Below, in pieces: positions 34,328 to 43,229 of a stretch of 64,000 bases of DNA. The stretch is from Arthrobacter sp. Bi26 (lineage in GTDB: Bacteria > Actinomycetota > Actinomycetes > Actinomycetales > Micrococcaceae): positions 1 to 64,000 of the forward strand of contig NZ_CAKKMF010000004.1 in assembly GCF_918697925.1 (NCBI RefSeq), written 5' to 3'. The position numbers and the translations under genes were made by a program. The notes beneath the pieces are model-generated. The model had not been told where the DNA came from and did not search any database. It saw only the letters and a list, made by a program, of their open reading frames with translations. Within the stretch, counting starts at the first letter, position 1. Each line of letters starts with the position of its first letter.

Positions 34328-37300
34328 ATGAAGCGCGCCGAGCGCCAACAGTTAAGCGTGCTCATCGAACAAGTGCGGGGTTGGATCCAGACAGTCGAAG
34401 AAATCCGGCAACTCGCTGCGCACTTACCGCTTTCAGGCCCAGCTAACATAGCGGACGATGACTGGACTCGCTTGCTCAGGGTTGAGGAGGCAGCTGAGTC
34501 CGGCGATCCCGACGAAGCCGACCGTCTGACACAGACAACCTGGCTCCCGAGTGGTAAGAGACTCCGACCCGCGCATGACGCCGCTGCCCGACTTGCTCAC
34601 TTCCGGGATTGGTACTGTTCGATCGGCGCCCCACAACGTCTCGAGCAACTCCAGAATGAACTGACAGTACGCGGAGTCGCTGAACGCGACGACCTCGCCG
34701 ACGTTCTGAGCTCCCTAAGCACAACGGGAAATAAGGCGTCACAGATGCTCGATGAGGCCTCTCATCTGCCAATCACCCGAGACCGGGCCCTCGGAGATGA
34801 CGAACGTAGTGCTGGGCTAGCACTCATCGACCTTCTTAATGAGCACCACGATGAGTCGATGAAGCTTCTCGATCCGTCCTGGTGCGCGGCAGGCGCCTGC
34901 GCTAAGGCCCACGCGTCCACCAACGTTCTCCACGAAGCGCAGATCATCGGACGCAAGGTCGGGACTGCAGAGCGAATAAGTGCTGCCGCGACCCGCGTGT
35001 CAGCTCAACTTTCGCGTGAGCGCTCCCGACTGCCTCAGATCTTTAGTGATTTGGCCACCTGGAGAGCTGCCGCACAGCAGGCCGAGTTCGCCGCGGAGCA
35101 CATGCCAATCAATCCTGCAGTGGTGCTGTCGGAGTCTGAATCGAACGCCATACAGACTCTCTTCCAAACCTACGATACAGATGCTGGTATATCTAACATT
35201 GTTGCAGCGGAGATGAGTTGCAGCAGCAAGTCGTGCTCGCAGACCCACGAAGCAACAGCACGACTGGCAGCTTTGCACACCTCACTCACCGCGCACGGAA
35301 CGAATCACCCCATCCTCAGCGTGGCCGAACGGCTCCAGGCAGAGCGATCAGATGAGTGGCAGCGACTTCGCGAGGCATTGGATGACCTGGAGGACTGGGA
35401 TAGGTCAGCATCACTCGTTTTGCGCTGCTCCGCACATCTGCCCCTAACGAGGACATACGCTCTTACCGAAGGAGCGCGAACGGCGGCGGCCACCATTCGA
35501 GAAATCGTAGCTGAACACAGTGCTAAGGTACGTCAGCTACTTGACCCCACCTCCTGTGAATCTGGCTACTGCGGTGGCCTTCACCGAGCCGGTTCGCTCT
35601 TGAATGAGGCATATCTGGATTTGCTCACATCGGGCGGCGGGCAAGCAGTAGTGGCGGCCAGCGCCTGCATGCACGAACAGATGAAGGATGAGCGGGCGCG
35701 ACTGCGCACCGCTTTAGATGACGTTGAAGAGTGGGGGATGGCAGCGTCACTCGCGATGATCGACGCCGAACATCTGCCTCTGACACGGACCGGCGCTCTC
35801 TCGGAAATCGAACGGACTGCTGCGGCGAGGGTCCAAGACCTCAGCGAGACGCATAGCCCGGAAGCTCGACGCCTCCTCGACCCGAGCTCATGCGATGCGG
35901 ACAGCTGCCAAGGTGCCCATGAATCTGCGTCTCTGCTACATCAGGTTCATGCGGATCTGTTGGCATCGGGCGAGGGGCAAGCAGTCGTAGCGGCCTGCGA
36001 TCGGGTAGGGAATCTGCTTAAGGAGGAGCGCGAGAAGGTCGCAGTTCTCCACCAGGATGTCCTACGTTGGCCGGAATTGGTCCAACAAATTCAAGCAACT
36101 CGCGAGGATGCATTGGTTAACGCAAAAGCCATCGTCCAGCAACTGATTGAGGACTCGGCCTCCATCAAGATCAGCCGCACAGCCATGAGGTTGCTCCCAC
36201 TGCGCGAGAGCAGTCAAGTCTTGGTTGCCAGCCTCTCCGTGCTTCGGGACGCCGCGCTCACTCAAAAAGACAACGAGTTCCTGACTGAAACCGCAGCGCT
36301 GGCTAGCCGGGTCGCCGCGGTGGTTGGTGACGGCTTTGACTTCGAATGGGAATGCGAGGCTGGAGGAAAATGTGAGCGTGCCCACCAAGTTATCCGGGAA
36401 GCCTATGAGACCGCCAACTTCGTCAAAGCGCAGCTGGCCCGACTGACTGTCAACCTCCAGGACATGCCGACTGACCCCAGTCAGTTACTCGATCCCTCCC
36501 TTGGGCTGAAAGCCTACCTGCCCGCGAATTACACGATCGCCGAGACTCTCCCTTCTAACTTACTGAAGGGCGCGTGGGGGAAGCTCCCGCTCATCACCAA
36601 CGCAGAGAACGCCGCGAAAGAGGCAGCAACTGAGGCACGTGCAGCGGCCGACAAAGTCCGAGCTGGAGACGTTTCTGATGCGCTGAAGGCGATGGATCTC
36701 GAAGTCCTACGCAAAGCAGCTCCGCAGCGGCAGCTTCGGACAGCTCCGTTGCAAGATTACGATCTGCACAACGTTTGGGACGTTCTGCGCTTCCAAGACG
36801 ATTATTCACTGAAATCCTTGCCCGGTCTTGGCGAAGCCTCCGCGCGGCCTATCGCTCAGGCGTCACTGCGTCTTTTCGAGGCTGTGCGAGAGGAGACCCC
36901 CGTCCGTATCGACGTAAAGCGGAAGGGAAAGGCTACTACCGCGCTATTAGAGTCGCTCGCGCGCTGGGACAGCGCACGGAAGTTCAGCCCGACTGAGGAC
37001 GAAGTGGCGGTGGCTAGGGGTCTATCTCGACTCATCAAGAAGAAGAGCAACTCTACGCCCCTCGGGGTTCTGGTGATCAATAAAGGGAAGATTCATAAAG
37101 GCCGCCCCGCCGTTTCAGATGTGTTGAATGACGCGTTGAATCGCATCGTTCCTCCTCTCAGTACTGCGAGCATTTGGACCGATTTCCTCTCCCGACCAGC
37201 TGATTATTTCGGCATGCTCACTGAACTTGGATTCATGACCGAGGATGAGAAGAGCATGCACGGCGATCTCCCGGAAGAGATCGTTGAAGCAGTGCGCGCC

Positions 37301-38626
37301 AAGGAACTTAAACGGGACTACCTCACCGCCTCGCTTCGCGCTTATCAGAGCTTCGGTGCGCGATTCGCCCTCGTGCAAGAAAAGGTGATCATCGGAGACG
37401 AGATGGGGCTGGGTAAGACAGTTGAAGCCCTTGCCGTTCTCGCCCATCTCCGTGCGCGCGGTCAGTCGCATTTCCTCGTCGTCTGTCCGGCCGCGGTCGT
37501 TAGTAACTGGACTCGCGAGACAGTAAAGCACACCAAGTTGAAGGCCTTACGCCTCCACGGCGCGTTATGGGAGCGAAACCACGCGGCAAAGGCGTGGGTA
37601 AAGAACGGCGGCGTCGCCGTCACCACATATGATCTCCTGCCGTGGATAGAGGGGTACTTGAGCGGAGTCGATCTGGGGTGCGTCATTCTCGATGAGGCGC
37701 ACTACATCAAGAATCCCAGGGCAAAGCGCTCGCTCGCCGCGGCGGAGATCATCAATTCCACGAAGTATGCAATCTTGATGACTGGCACGCCGTTGGAGAA
37801 CAGTGTCGCCGAGTTCCGCAATCTGATCAGCTATATCCGCCCCGACCTCGCGGAGGAAGCGCCTGAATTTCTCGCCAAGGCTTTTCGCAAGCATGTCGCG
37901 CCAGCCTACCTACGCCGTAACCAGGAGGATGTGCTCACAGAGCTTCCCGAAGTGGTCGAGATAGACGAGTGGATGGGGATGTCGCACTCTGATGAGCTGG
38001 TTTACGGCCGAGCCGTAAGGGAAGGCCAGTTCATGTTAATGCGACGCGCCGCAATGATGTCGGAACAATCCATGAAGGTCAGCCGACTGCTAGAAATTGC
38101 AGAAGAAGCCGAAGCTAATGGCCGACGGATTATCGTCTTTTCATACTTCCGAGAAGTCCTGAACCAAGTCGCTCGACTACTACCCGGTCATGTCTTTGGC
38201 CCCCTCACAGGGTCCCTCGCTGCGGCGGATCGACAGAAGCTCGTTGATCGCTTCTCACAGGCCGGGCACGGCGCCGTCCTCGTTGCGCAGATAACCGCGG
38301 GCGGTGTCGGCTTGAACATCCAGTCGGCGTCGGTCGTTGTGATCTGCGAGCCGCAGATCAAACCTACGATGGAGTCGCAGGCGATCGCGAGAGCTCACCG
38401 CATGGGTCAGACCGACACCGTCCAGGTGCACCGTCTGCTTACGGAAGACAGCGTAGACGAGCGCATCCGCGACATTCTGAAAGACAAGAGGCAGCTCTTT
38501 GACGAGTTCGCTCGGGACAGTCTTATCGCGAAGCAGGCTCCCGACGCAGTTGACGTATCTGAGGTCGAGCTTGCACGACTTGTGGTGGCAGCGGAGCGTG
38601 AAAGACTATCTATTGTGGCAGGGTGA
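34328..38626 (+). CDS. SNF2-family ATPase with N-terminal 112-residue CX4CX3H repeat array
   Basis: The 1432-aa product starts MKRAERQQLSVLIEQVRGWI, with AGGGGG before the ATG. Residues 1-690 are helical tandem repeats. Four copies carry C-x4-C-x3-H at 186/191/195, 298/303/307, 410/415/419 and 522/527/531, exactly 112 residues apart. A fifth motif is at 676/682/686 (C-x5-C-x3-H), and a first copy retains only His83. Each also has an (H)LP(L/I) segment about 40 residues before. A helix-hairpin-helix-like LKSLPGLGEASARPI follows (about 825). The C-terminal SNF2 core has Walker A GDEMGLGKTVEAL (about 1024), DEAH in VILDEAHYIKN (about 1121), TGTPLENS, GGVGLNIQSAS and QAIARAHRMGQ. It is divergent from the other helicase, with starts 95 bp apart. 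I know no described protein with this repeat array. Confidence 0.85.
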   Translation: MKRAERQQLSVLIEQVRGWIQTVEEIRQLAAHLPLSGPANIADDDWTRLLRVEEAAESGDPDEADRLTQTTWLPSGKRLRPAHDAAARLAHFRDWYCSIGAPQRLEQLQNELTVRGVAERDDLADVLSSLSTTGNKASQMLDEASHLPITRDRALGDDERSAGLALIDLLNEHHDESMKLLDPSWCAAGACAKAHASTNVLHEAQIIGRKVGTAERISAAATRVSAQLSRERSRLPQIFSDLATWRAAAQQAEFAAEHMPINPAVVLSESESNAIQTLFQTYDTDAGISNIVAAEMSCSSKSCSQTHEATARLAALHTSLTAHGTNHPILSVAERLQAERSDEWQRLREALDDLEDWDRSASLVLRCSAHLPLTRTYALTEGARTAAATIREIVAEHSAKVRQLLDPTSCESGYCGGLHRAGSLLNEAYLDLLTSGGGQAVVAASACMHEQMKDERARLRTALDDVEEWGMAASLAMIDAEHLPLTRTGALSEIERTAAARVQDLSETHSPEARRLLDPSSCDADSCQGAHESASLLHQVHADLLASGEGQAVVAACDRVGNLLKEEREKVAVLHQDVLRWPELVQQIQATREDALVNAKAIVQQLIEDSASIKISRTAMRLLPLRESSQVLVASLSVLRDAALTQKDNEFLTETAALASRVAAVVGDGFDFEWECEAGGKCERAHQVIREAYETANFVKAQLARLTVNLQDMPTDPSQLLDPSLGLKAYLPANYTIAETLPSNLLKGAWGKLPLITNAENAAKEAATEARAAADKVRAGDVSDALKAMDLEVLRKAAPQRQLRTAPLQDYDLHNVWDVLRFQDDYSLKSLPGLGEASARPIAQASLRLFEAVREETPVRIDVKRKGKATTALLESLARWDSARKFSPTEDEVAVARGLSRLIKKKSNSTPLGVLVINKGKIHKGRPAVSDVLNDALNRIVPPLSTASIWTDFLSRPADYFGMLTELGFMTEDEKSMHGDLPEEIVEAVRAKELKRDYLTASLRAYQSFGARFALVQEKVIIGDEMGLGKTVEALAVLAHLRARGQSHFLVVCPAAVVSNWTRETVKHTKLKALRLHGALWERNHAAKAWVKNGGVAVTTYDLLPWIEGYLSGVDLGCVILDEAHYIKNPRAKRSLAAAEIINSTKYAILMTGTPLENSVAEFRNLISYIRPDLAEEAPEFLAKAFRKHVAPAYLRRNQEDVLTELPEVVEIDEWMGMSHSDELVYGRAVREGQFMLMRRAAMMSEQSMKVSRLLEIAEEAEANGRRIIVFSYFREVLNQVARLLPGHVFGPLTGSLAAADRQKLVDRFSQAGHGAVLVAQITAGGVGLNIQSASVVVICEPQIKPTMESQAIARAHRMGQTDTVQVHRLLTEDSVDERIRDILKDKRQLFDEFARDSLIAKQAPDAVDVSEVELARLVVAAERERLSIVAG

Positions 38627-38660
38627 ACTTCGATGACTGCTGTCCCGGCCCTTAGCCCGG

Positions 38661-38780
38661 CTCAGCGTCCTTGCCATTGCCCTGGAGCTCGGGCGCAGCC
38701 CGTCAACCGTAAGGAGAGAGATCCGTCGCGGACAGCCCAGCGCACTGGAAAGATCGCCGGCAACCCGGAGTTGCGGGACT
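38661..38780 (+). pseudogene. IS30-family transposase, N-terminal fragment
   Basis: One frame reads LSVLAIALELGRSPSTVRREIRRGQP, the helix-turn-helix of IS30-type transposases (L-G-R-S-P-S-T-V-x-R-E-I-R-R). No catalytic DDE domain follows. The remnant begins about 35 bp after the helicase stop. Confidence 0.5.
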
Positions 38781-38871
38781 TCGTCCGGGAGGGGCGGCAT
38801 TGGACCCCTGGTGAAGAATACCCGGAGGGACAGAGGCGATAGCCAACTAGGGATTTCTATGTGAGGAGAAT

Positions 38872-39040
38872 TGTCGAGAGACTATTGGGATGGTGTTGAC
38901 ATTGTCCACACTTTTCCCCTCGGATCCGCTAGTACAGGGTCTGGACTGGTTCGGATTCCCTATGTTTTCGCCGGTTCCCAGTGTTTGCAGGGCCTGGAAT
39001 GTAGTTCGAGTCCCACCTCGGGCACAGTGTTTCCGCAGAT
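38872..39040 (+). repeat. composite attachment-like repeat, copy C
   Basis: The repeat proper begins with the palindrome GTGTTGAC-ATT-GTCCACAC (38893-38911, one mismatch). It continues GACTGGTTCGGATTCCCTAT, CCCAGTGTTTGCAGGGCC and AATGTAGTTCGAGTCCCACC-TCGGGCACAGTGTTTCCG. It is the longest uninterrupted copy. Just upstream, TGTCGAGAGACTAT (38872-38885) is also found at 18926-18939 before the split regulator gene. Confidence 0.65.
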
Positions 39041-39060
39041 CAGCGGCCTTCGGGCCGCTG
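39041..39060. terminator. short hairpin with UUCG-type loop
   Basis: CAGCGGCC (39041-39048) pairs with GGCCGCTG (39053-39060) around TTCG. There is no T run, so terminator function is uncertain. It sits immediately after the tRNA-like end of repeat C, as the terminator at 15362 does after copy A. Confidence 0.4.
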
Positions 39061-40029
39061 CCAAGGCGCGCTTCAGATTCGTCCTGTTCAGCGGCCTTGT
39101 ATGCGCCAGATGTCTGGTTCACTGCCGTCGTTTCTCTCGACCCAGGCAAGGAAGTCCGTGAGGGACATGAAGCTGTGGTAAACGAGGTAGCGAAATTTCT
39201 GATTCACATTTGAGTCGGTACGCGCTGTCACCGGATTCGTTACCTCGCTTGGGTTGTGCGGGGACGTTCCCGCGGCACGGTTCCCGTATGGTTCTTCCGG
39301 TGGCATGTAATCGTGCGCGTGCGCTGAGGGCGCTGCTTCAGACAGTGCTGTCGGCGGAGCGGTAACTTCGCCTGCCCGTCCCGTTCCCTTTGGTTCAATG
39401 GCTCGTCGTTTACCGTGTTGTCCGTTCACAGTTCACCCCGTTCGATCCAGCGGGTCGTTTATTTCCCCTGCTGTTCCATGCGACTTTTCGGGCATCGGAC
39501 ATGACTGACGGGCTGGGCAGCGGAATTTCTCAACTAGGCATGTGGCCGTGATAACCGAGGGTGCTTGGCACATGGGACGCAAGTCCTGCCGAGGAATGCT
39601 TGGGAATCAAATGGAGCCCGGGTCATCGTTATCGGTGCACTTGGCCGATAAAGTGAATTTTTGAAACTTGAGGATGGGGAGACAGGCTCGTGAGAAGCAC
39701 GCGGCCGCTGACGTTTCGCGATCGAGGGCGACTCGTTGCGTTGCCTGTAAAGTGGCCGGCAAGCTCTTCTGCTACGTCGCGCTCGTCTATGGCGTGCTCC
39801 GGCGCCAGCACCATCAGGAAAGCAGAGGAATCCTCATCTGTGGCACCAAAAAGACAGCCTCGTCCGGTGCAGCCTGGGACGATCCACTTTGCCAACGGAC
39901 CTCGTCGCCTGGATCTGCCACACGCGGTACGGACTCCCAAAAAGCAAACGCTCCCGAGCAACAACTCAAAAGCGTAAGTGTCAAGCAAGGAAGTAGTGGA
40001 ACCCATCACGCCCGTGGAGTCGTGCGGGT
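39061..40029. other. no confident gene; eroded sequence
   Basis: Frames exist on the minus strand, for example FRYLVYHSFMSLTDFLAWVE near 39100-39190 and a frame with SSAFLMVLAPEHAIDERDVA near 39750-39850. They look partly gene-like but have no recognisable domain or start. The stretch is probably decayed coding DNA outside the last repeat copy. Confidence 0.35.
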
Positions 40030-40796
40030 CAGTCGCCCAGTGAAGCCATTTCCCAGTTAGGACCAATGATCATCCGTCGGCGTTCGTCCGCGTTGGCCGC
40101 CTACGTAGGGATGCCGGAGTGGCCGGGGCTCCCTGTCCGCGCGAACCTGGTCCAGGCCAAGGCCATGTTCCGCGACGCTTTGTGCCGGGACTCTGCGGTT
40201 CCGGCAAACACGGCACGGTCCACATTGTTGAATGCAAAAGGCAGATCCAGACTATGGGCGGCGCCGAGCAGTCCGTCCAGAACGTTGCTCGTGCGGGCGA
40301 ATTCGTACAGGAAAACGGGTGCGCTCTGCCTCGCTTTGATCTCAGCCATGGCCAGCGCGGCTGCGGCGAACGTGCGGCTGTTCACGACGCGCGCGTCCTG
40401 GAGGCGCACCGGCTCAGTTGGATGCTCCGCCATGACCTCCTGCAGCAGCAAGACGCCGTCCGCGCCGAAGTTGGCTTGCGCGAGCTCTATTGCCGTGGGC
40501 TCGGTCAGCGCCGGGAAGGGCGGGCCTGCCGCCATCAGCAGGCCTGGACCGGCCTGCTTCTGCTCACCCCCGATGACCGCACCTCGCACCTCGGCCGCCG
40601 CTCCCAAGTCATCGATCAACCCGACGGTATGAAGATAGTCTTCGAAACCGGCGAATGCCTGCTCCAAGCCAGGCAAGGTGTTCTTGAATTGGAGGCACGG
40701 GCCGATATCGTCCCCGACTTGGAAACCGTTCAACGGGTCATCGCGGTCCACCTTGAAAGATTCGGGCAACGCAACGAGCTGCATGTCGAATGGCAT
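40030..40796 (-). pseudogene. type B carboxylesterase, 3' fragment with in-frame TAG
   Basis: The C-terminal half of a type B carboxylesterase/para-nitrobenzyl esterase is visible: QSAPVFLYEFARTSNVLD, GAAHSLDLPFAF with the catalytic His, and NMALAWTRFARTGSPGHSGIPT. At that point a TAG (40101-40103) replaces the expected Trp of GIPTW. The frame then continues AANADERRRMIIGPNWEMAS to the natural stop at 40030-40032. The N-terminal half with the Ser nucleophile elbow (GxSxG) is missing. The gene was truncated and then took a nonsense mutation. Confidence 0.6.
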
Positions 40797-41047
40797 CGTG
40801 CGTAGGTTCGTTGACCGTGTCTGCCGTTCCGGGCAAGGCAAGCTCATGCTGGCTTGACCCGACCCCTCCCGGAGTCGCCAAGAGAAAACACCAGCTGTAG
40901 GAACGTTCGTTTGGTACGCCTGAGCTTCGCAGAGCAGCTGACCAGATGCCTGTCCCACTGCCGAAGTGGGACACCTCTGACGGTTTGTATCTGGGCAGCA
41001 AGTTCGAAACGGGTGGGGCGCCTTTGCAATCGCCCCACCCGTCAAGG

Positions 41048-41680
41048 TTATAGTCCGATCGAAGCCAGCGGCAGGGTAGCCGTTGGCCTCTCTGCGCCTG
41101 CGGCCTCGTGAGCGGCCTGTACAGCTGCGAGGGACCTACCGGCGTCAGCGACACTGACGACAGGAGCGGCGAGCCCGCGGGCAACATCGATGAAGTGGGC
41201 GAGTTGGTTGTCGAGTGCCCCGCCACGTGGACGGTCCAGGGATTGCCTGAGGAGCGGCGAGTGCCAGTCGCTTTGGTCCGGATAGGTCCAAAGGTCGAGC
41301 TGTGGGATGGATATCGAGCCCTTTGTTCCGGCTATCAGGTAGCAGGGCGCATCCGGTTGCTGGGCGAACTGGGGATCATCGCCTGAGTTTTGGTCCCAGC
41401 CCCATGGTGCTGCGGCCGTATCGGAACCTATGAGGGTGCCGATGGCTCCGGTGTCAAACTGGAGCAGCAGTCCTGCCGTGTCTTCGACCTCGAAGCCTCT
41501 CACCCGGTTGCTTGTCACAGCTTGGATGCCGGATATCTCGCCGATCAGATAGCGAAGTATGTCGAGGTCATGGACAAGGTTGATGAGCATTACGCCGGCA
41601 CCCGGGACGCGCCGCCATGTGTCGAAGTAGTCCTTCGGTTTCATGGTCAGCCCCATCGCGGTCGACTGGGGAAAGGGCAT
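41048..41680 (-). pseudogene. Gfo/Idh/MocA oxidoreductase, C-terminal part
   Basis: The 210-aa frame starts MPFPQSTAMGLTMKPKDYFD and carries the C-terminal domain of Gfo/Idh/MocA dehydrogenases: WRRVPGAGVMLINLVHDLDI with the catalytic-region His and Asp, ILRYLIGEISGIQAVTSN, and EDTAGLLLQFDTGAIGTLIG. It ends ARGLAAPVVSVADAGRSLAAV. The N-terminal Rossmann fold (GxGxxG, EKP) is absent, so the enzyme could not bind NAD(P). The missing 5' part ends at the neighbouring SnoaL-like gene. Confidence 0.7.
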
Positions 41681-41695
41681 CGAATATTCCGCGGC

Positions 41696-42100
41696 CTATG
41701 CGCCGGGAATGACAGTGTCGGCATGGCGATGGGCTACTTTCCATTGACCGTCTTCGCGGCGATATATCTGTGTGGCCCGCAGCGTGAAAGTGCGCGGTTC
41801 ACCGTCCACGGAGGTCGAGATGTGTTCCAGGCCGGCCGTGTACGCCATGTCACCTGCGACGTCGTAGGCCTGCAATTCGAAGTCGTAGGAAATGCAGTCG
41901 GAGAAACTCTCTCCAAGAGCGGTGAAGAGCTGGTCCAGCTCATCGAGTCCAGCGGCGTTGCGCCAGGCCCCCAGAACGCTAACCGGTTCATTGCGGGACC
42001 ATATCTCGCGGCGAGGGCCAGGGTCGCCGTTATGCAAGGCCAGCTCCGCTTCGTGTAATTCGGACCTGACCCAGGCCAGGAAGTCGCCACGGTCGCTCAT
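41696..42100 (-). CDS. SnoaL/NTF2-like protein
   Basis: The 134-aa product starts MSDRGDFLAWVRSELHEAEL. It shows the NTF2-like pattern: an N-terminal helix, WSRNEPVSVLGAW, a helix LDQLFTALGESF, and three late strands (ISYDFELQAYDVAGDMAYTA, TFTLRATQIYRREDGQWKVA, HRHAD). Many such proteins are small ketosteroid-isomerase-like enzymes or binding modules. The frame is intact and of standard length. The IS110 fragment begins only 3 bp upstream of its start, so its promoter may have been replaced. Confidence 0.7.
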   Translation of the reverse strand: MSDRGDFLAWVRSELHEAELALHNGDPGPRREIWSRNEPVSVLGAWRNAAGLDELDQLFTALGESFSDCISYDFELQAYDVAGDMAYTAGLEHISTSVDGEPRTFTLRATQIYRREDGQWKVAHRHADTVIPGA

Positions 42101-42103
42101 GCT

Positions 42104-42643
42104 TCAGTATGCTCCTGGACCGGCACCTTCGGCATCGCCATCAATGGCTGCCCCAACCCATCGCAACCACGACGTGCGGCCAGAAACGGCCCCGGCCCGG
42201 CGGACCACGGACCGCCGCAGCGCCAGCTGTCCCGGAGACGCCAGTACCAAAGGCGGCGGGTCGAAGATCTCCCCGGCATGAGTGAGCACCTCAGAGTCGA
42301 TGACGTCGGATTTGTTCTTGCCCATGATGGCCCCGCGCAGCCGTGAGGAGTGCCGGGCACCGATCATTTCCATCTGACCGCCGGCCCGTTCGACCGCGAG
42401 GGCCAGCGCCAGCCAGGTCATCGAGGTCGGTTCCACGACTGCTGTCAGCGGCGCCGGAACTGCGGCCAGCCGCTGCGAGAGTCTCTCCAGCCCGGCAAGT
42501 GTAGGGTCGACCGTGAAACGGCTCAGATGCTCGGTTCCGTCGTCGAAAAACTCCCGCACGGCGATATGGTGCCGTGCCGTGATGGCCGCGTCGATACCTG
42601 CCACTGCCCGCACGAGCCCGGCGGGTTTATCCTGATCCTGCAT
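42104..42643 (-). pseudogene. IS110-family transposase, N-terminal fragment
   Basis: From the ATG at 42641-42643 the frame reads MQDQDKPAGLVRAVAGIDAA, then LERLSQRLAAVPAPLTAVVE with the acidic residue, and KNKSDVIDSEVLTHAGEIFD. This is the DEDD N-terminal domain of IS110 elements. The transposase_20 domain is missing; the last residues are shifted nonsense. It differs from the IS110 copy at 21840, so two separate IS110 elements have been through this region. Confidence 0.7.
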
Positions 42644-43229
42644 GATGGTTCTCCTCCTCGCATCGAATACGTGCGATGGGACAACCCGTCGTTGCCGGTC
42701 CACCAGCCGAGTCACCAGGCCGGGCATCCCACCAGGGAGAACCGTCATGCGCTAACTCCAGCGCCCGGCGGCGACCTCCCTCACACACCCGCAACTGCTG
42801 AGGAAGCGTCGGATACAGCTCCCGCGCTTGTGAGTCATCCGGTGCCTGCCCGGACGAAAACCGGTGCTGCGCACCGTTCTCCTCCGGCCACCAATTCCCT
42901 CAATCGGGTCTGCTTGGAAGACAGGCCGGGGGCGACGATCTCTTTCACGGGCCATGACGCCCAGCCGAAAACCGGAACCACCCCGGCCCCTCCCAAGGCC
43001 ACCGTAAACGACGACCACCCACCACAACAGGGGGTACTTAAGAGATACAAGCGGCTTTGGCTGCAGCTCGGGAAACGAATATTAGGCACGTCTGTCGCCA
43101 ACGTCGAAGGCGATGCCAACCTGATCGCCCAGACCCTCGTGATCAAATGAAAAAAGAAGCACATCGAGCCTTGAGCATCTGACCAGCGCTGAAGTCGACG
43201 TGGTGCTGGCAGTTCCGACCAAGGCATTG
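42644..43229. other. no confident gene
   Basis: No frame with a plausible start or domain. The left part may be the noncoding left end of the IS110 element. The rest looks eroded. Confidence 0.4.

Noticed and set aside
30796..38626. Calling the helicase pair a DISARM system
   Set aside because: Only a DrmD-like enzyme type is present with a distant broken DrmB-like piece. No DrmA, DrmC or methyltransferase is in the window, and the second helicase does not match a DISARM component.
39629..40066. A 145-codon minus-strand frame
   Set aside because: It overlaps the continuation of the carboxylesterase remnant, has no Shine-Dalgarno and no recognisable family. Parts look gene-like, but it cannot be supported.
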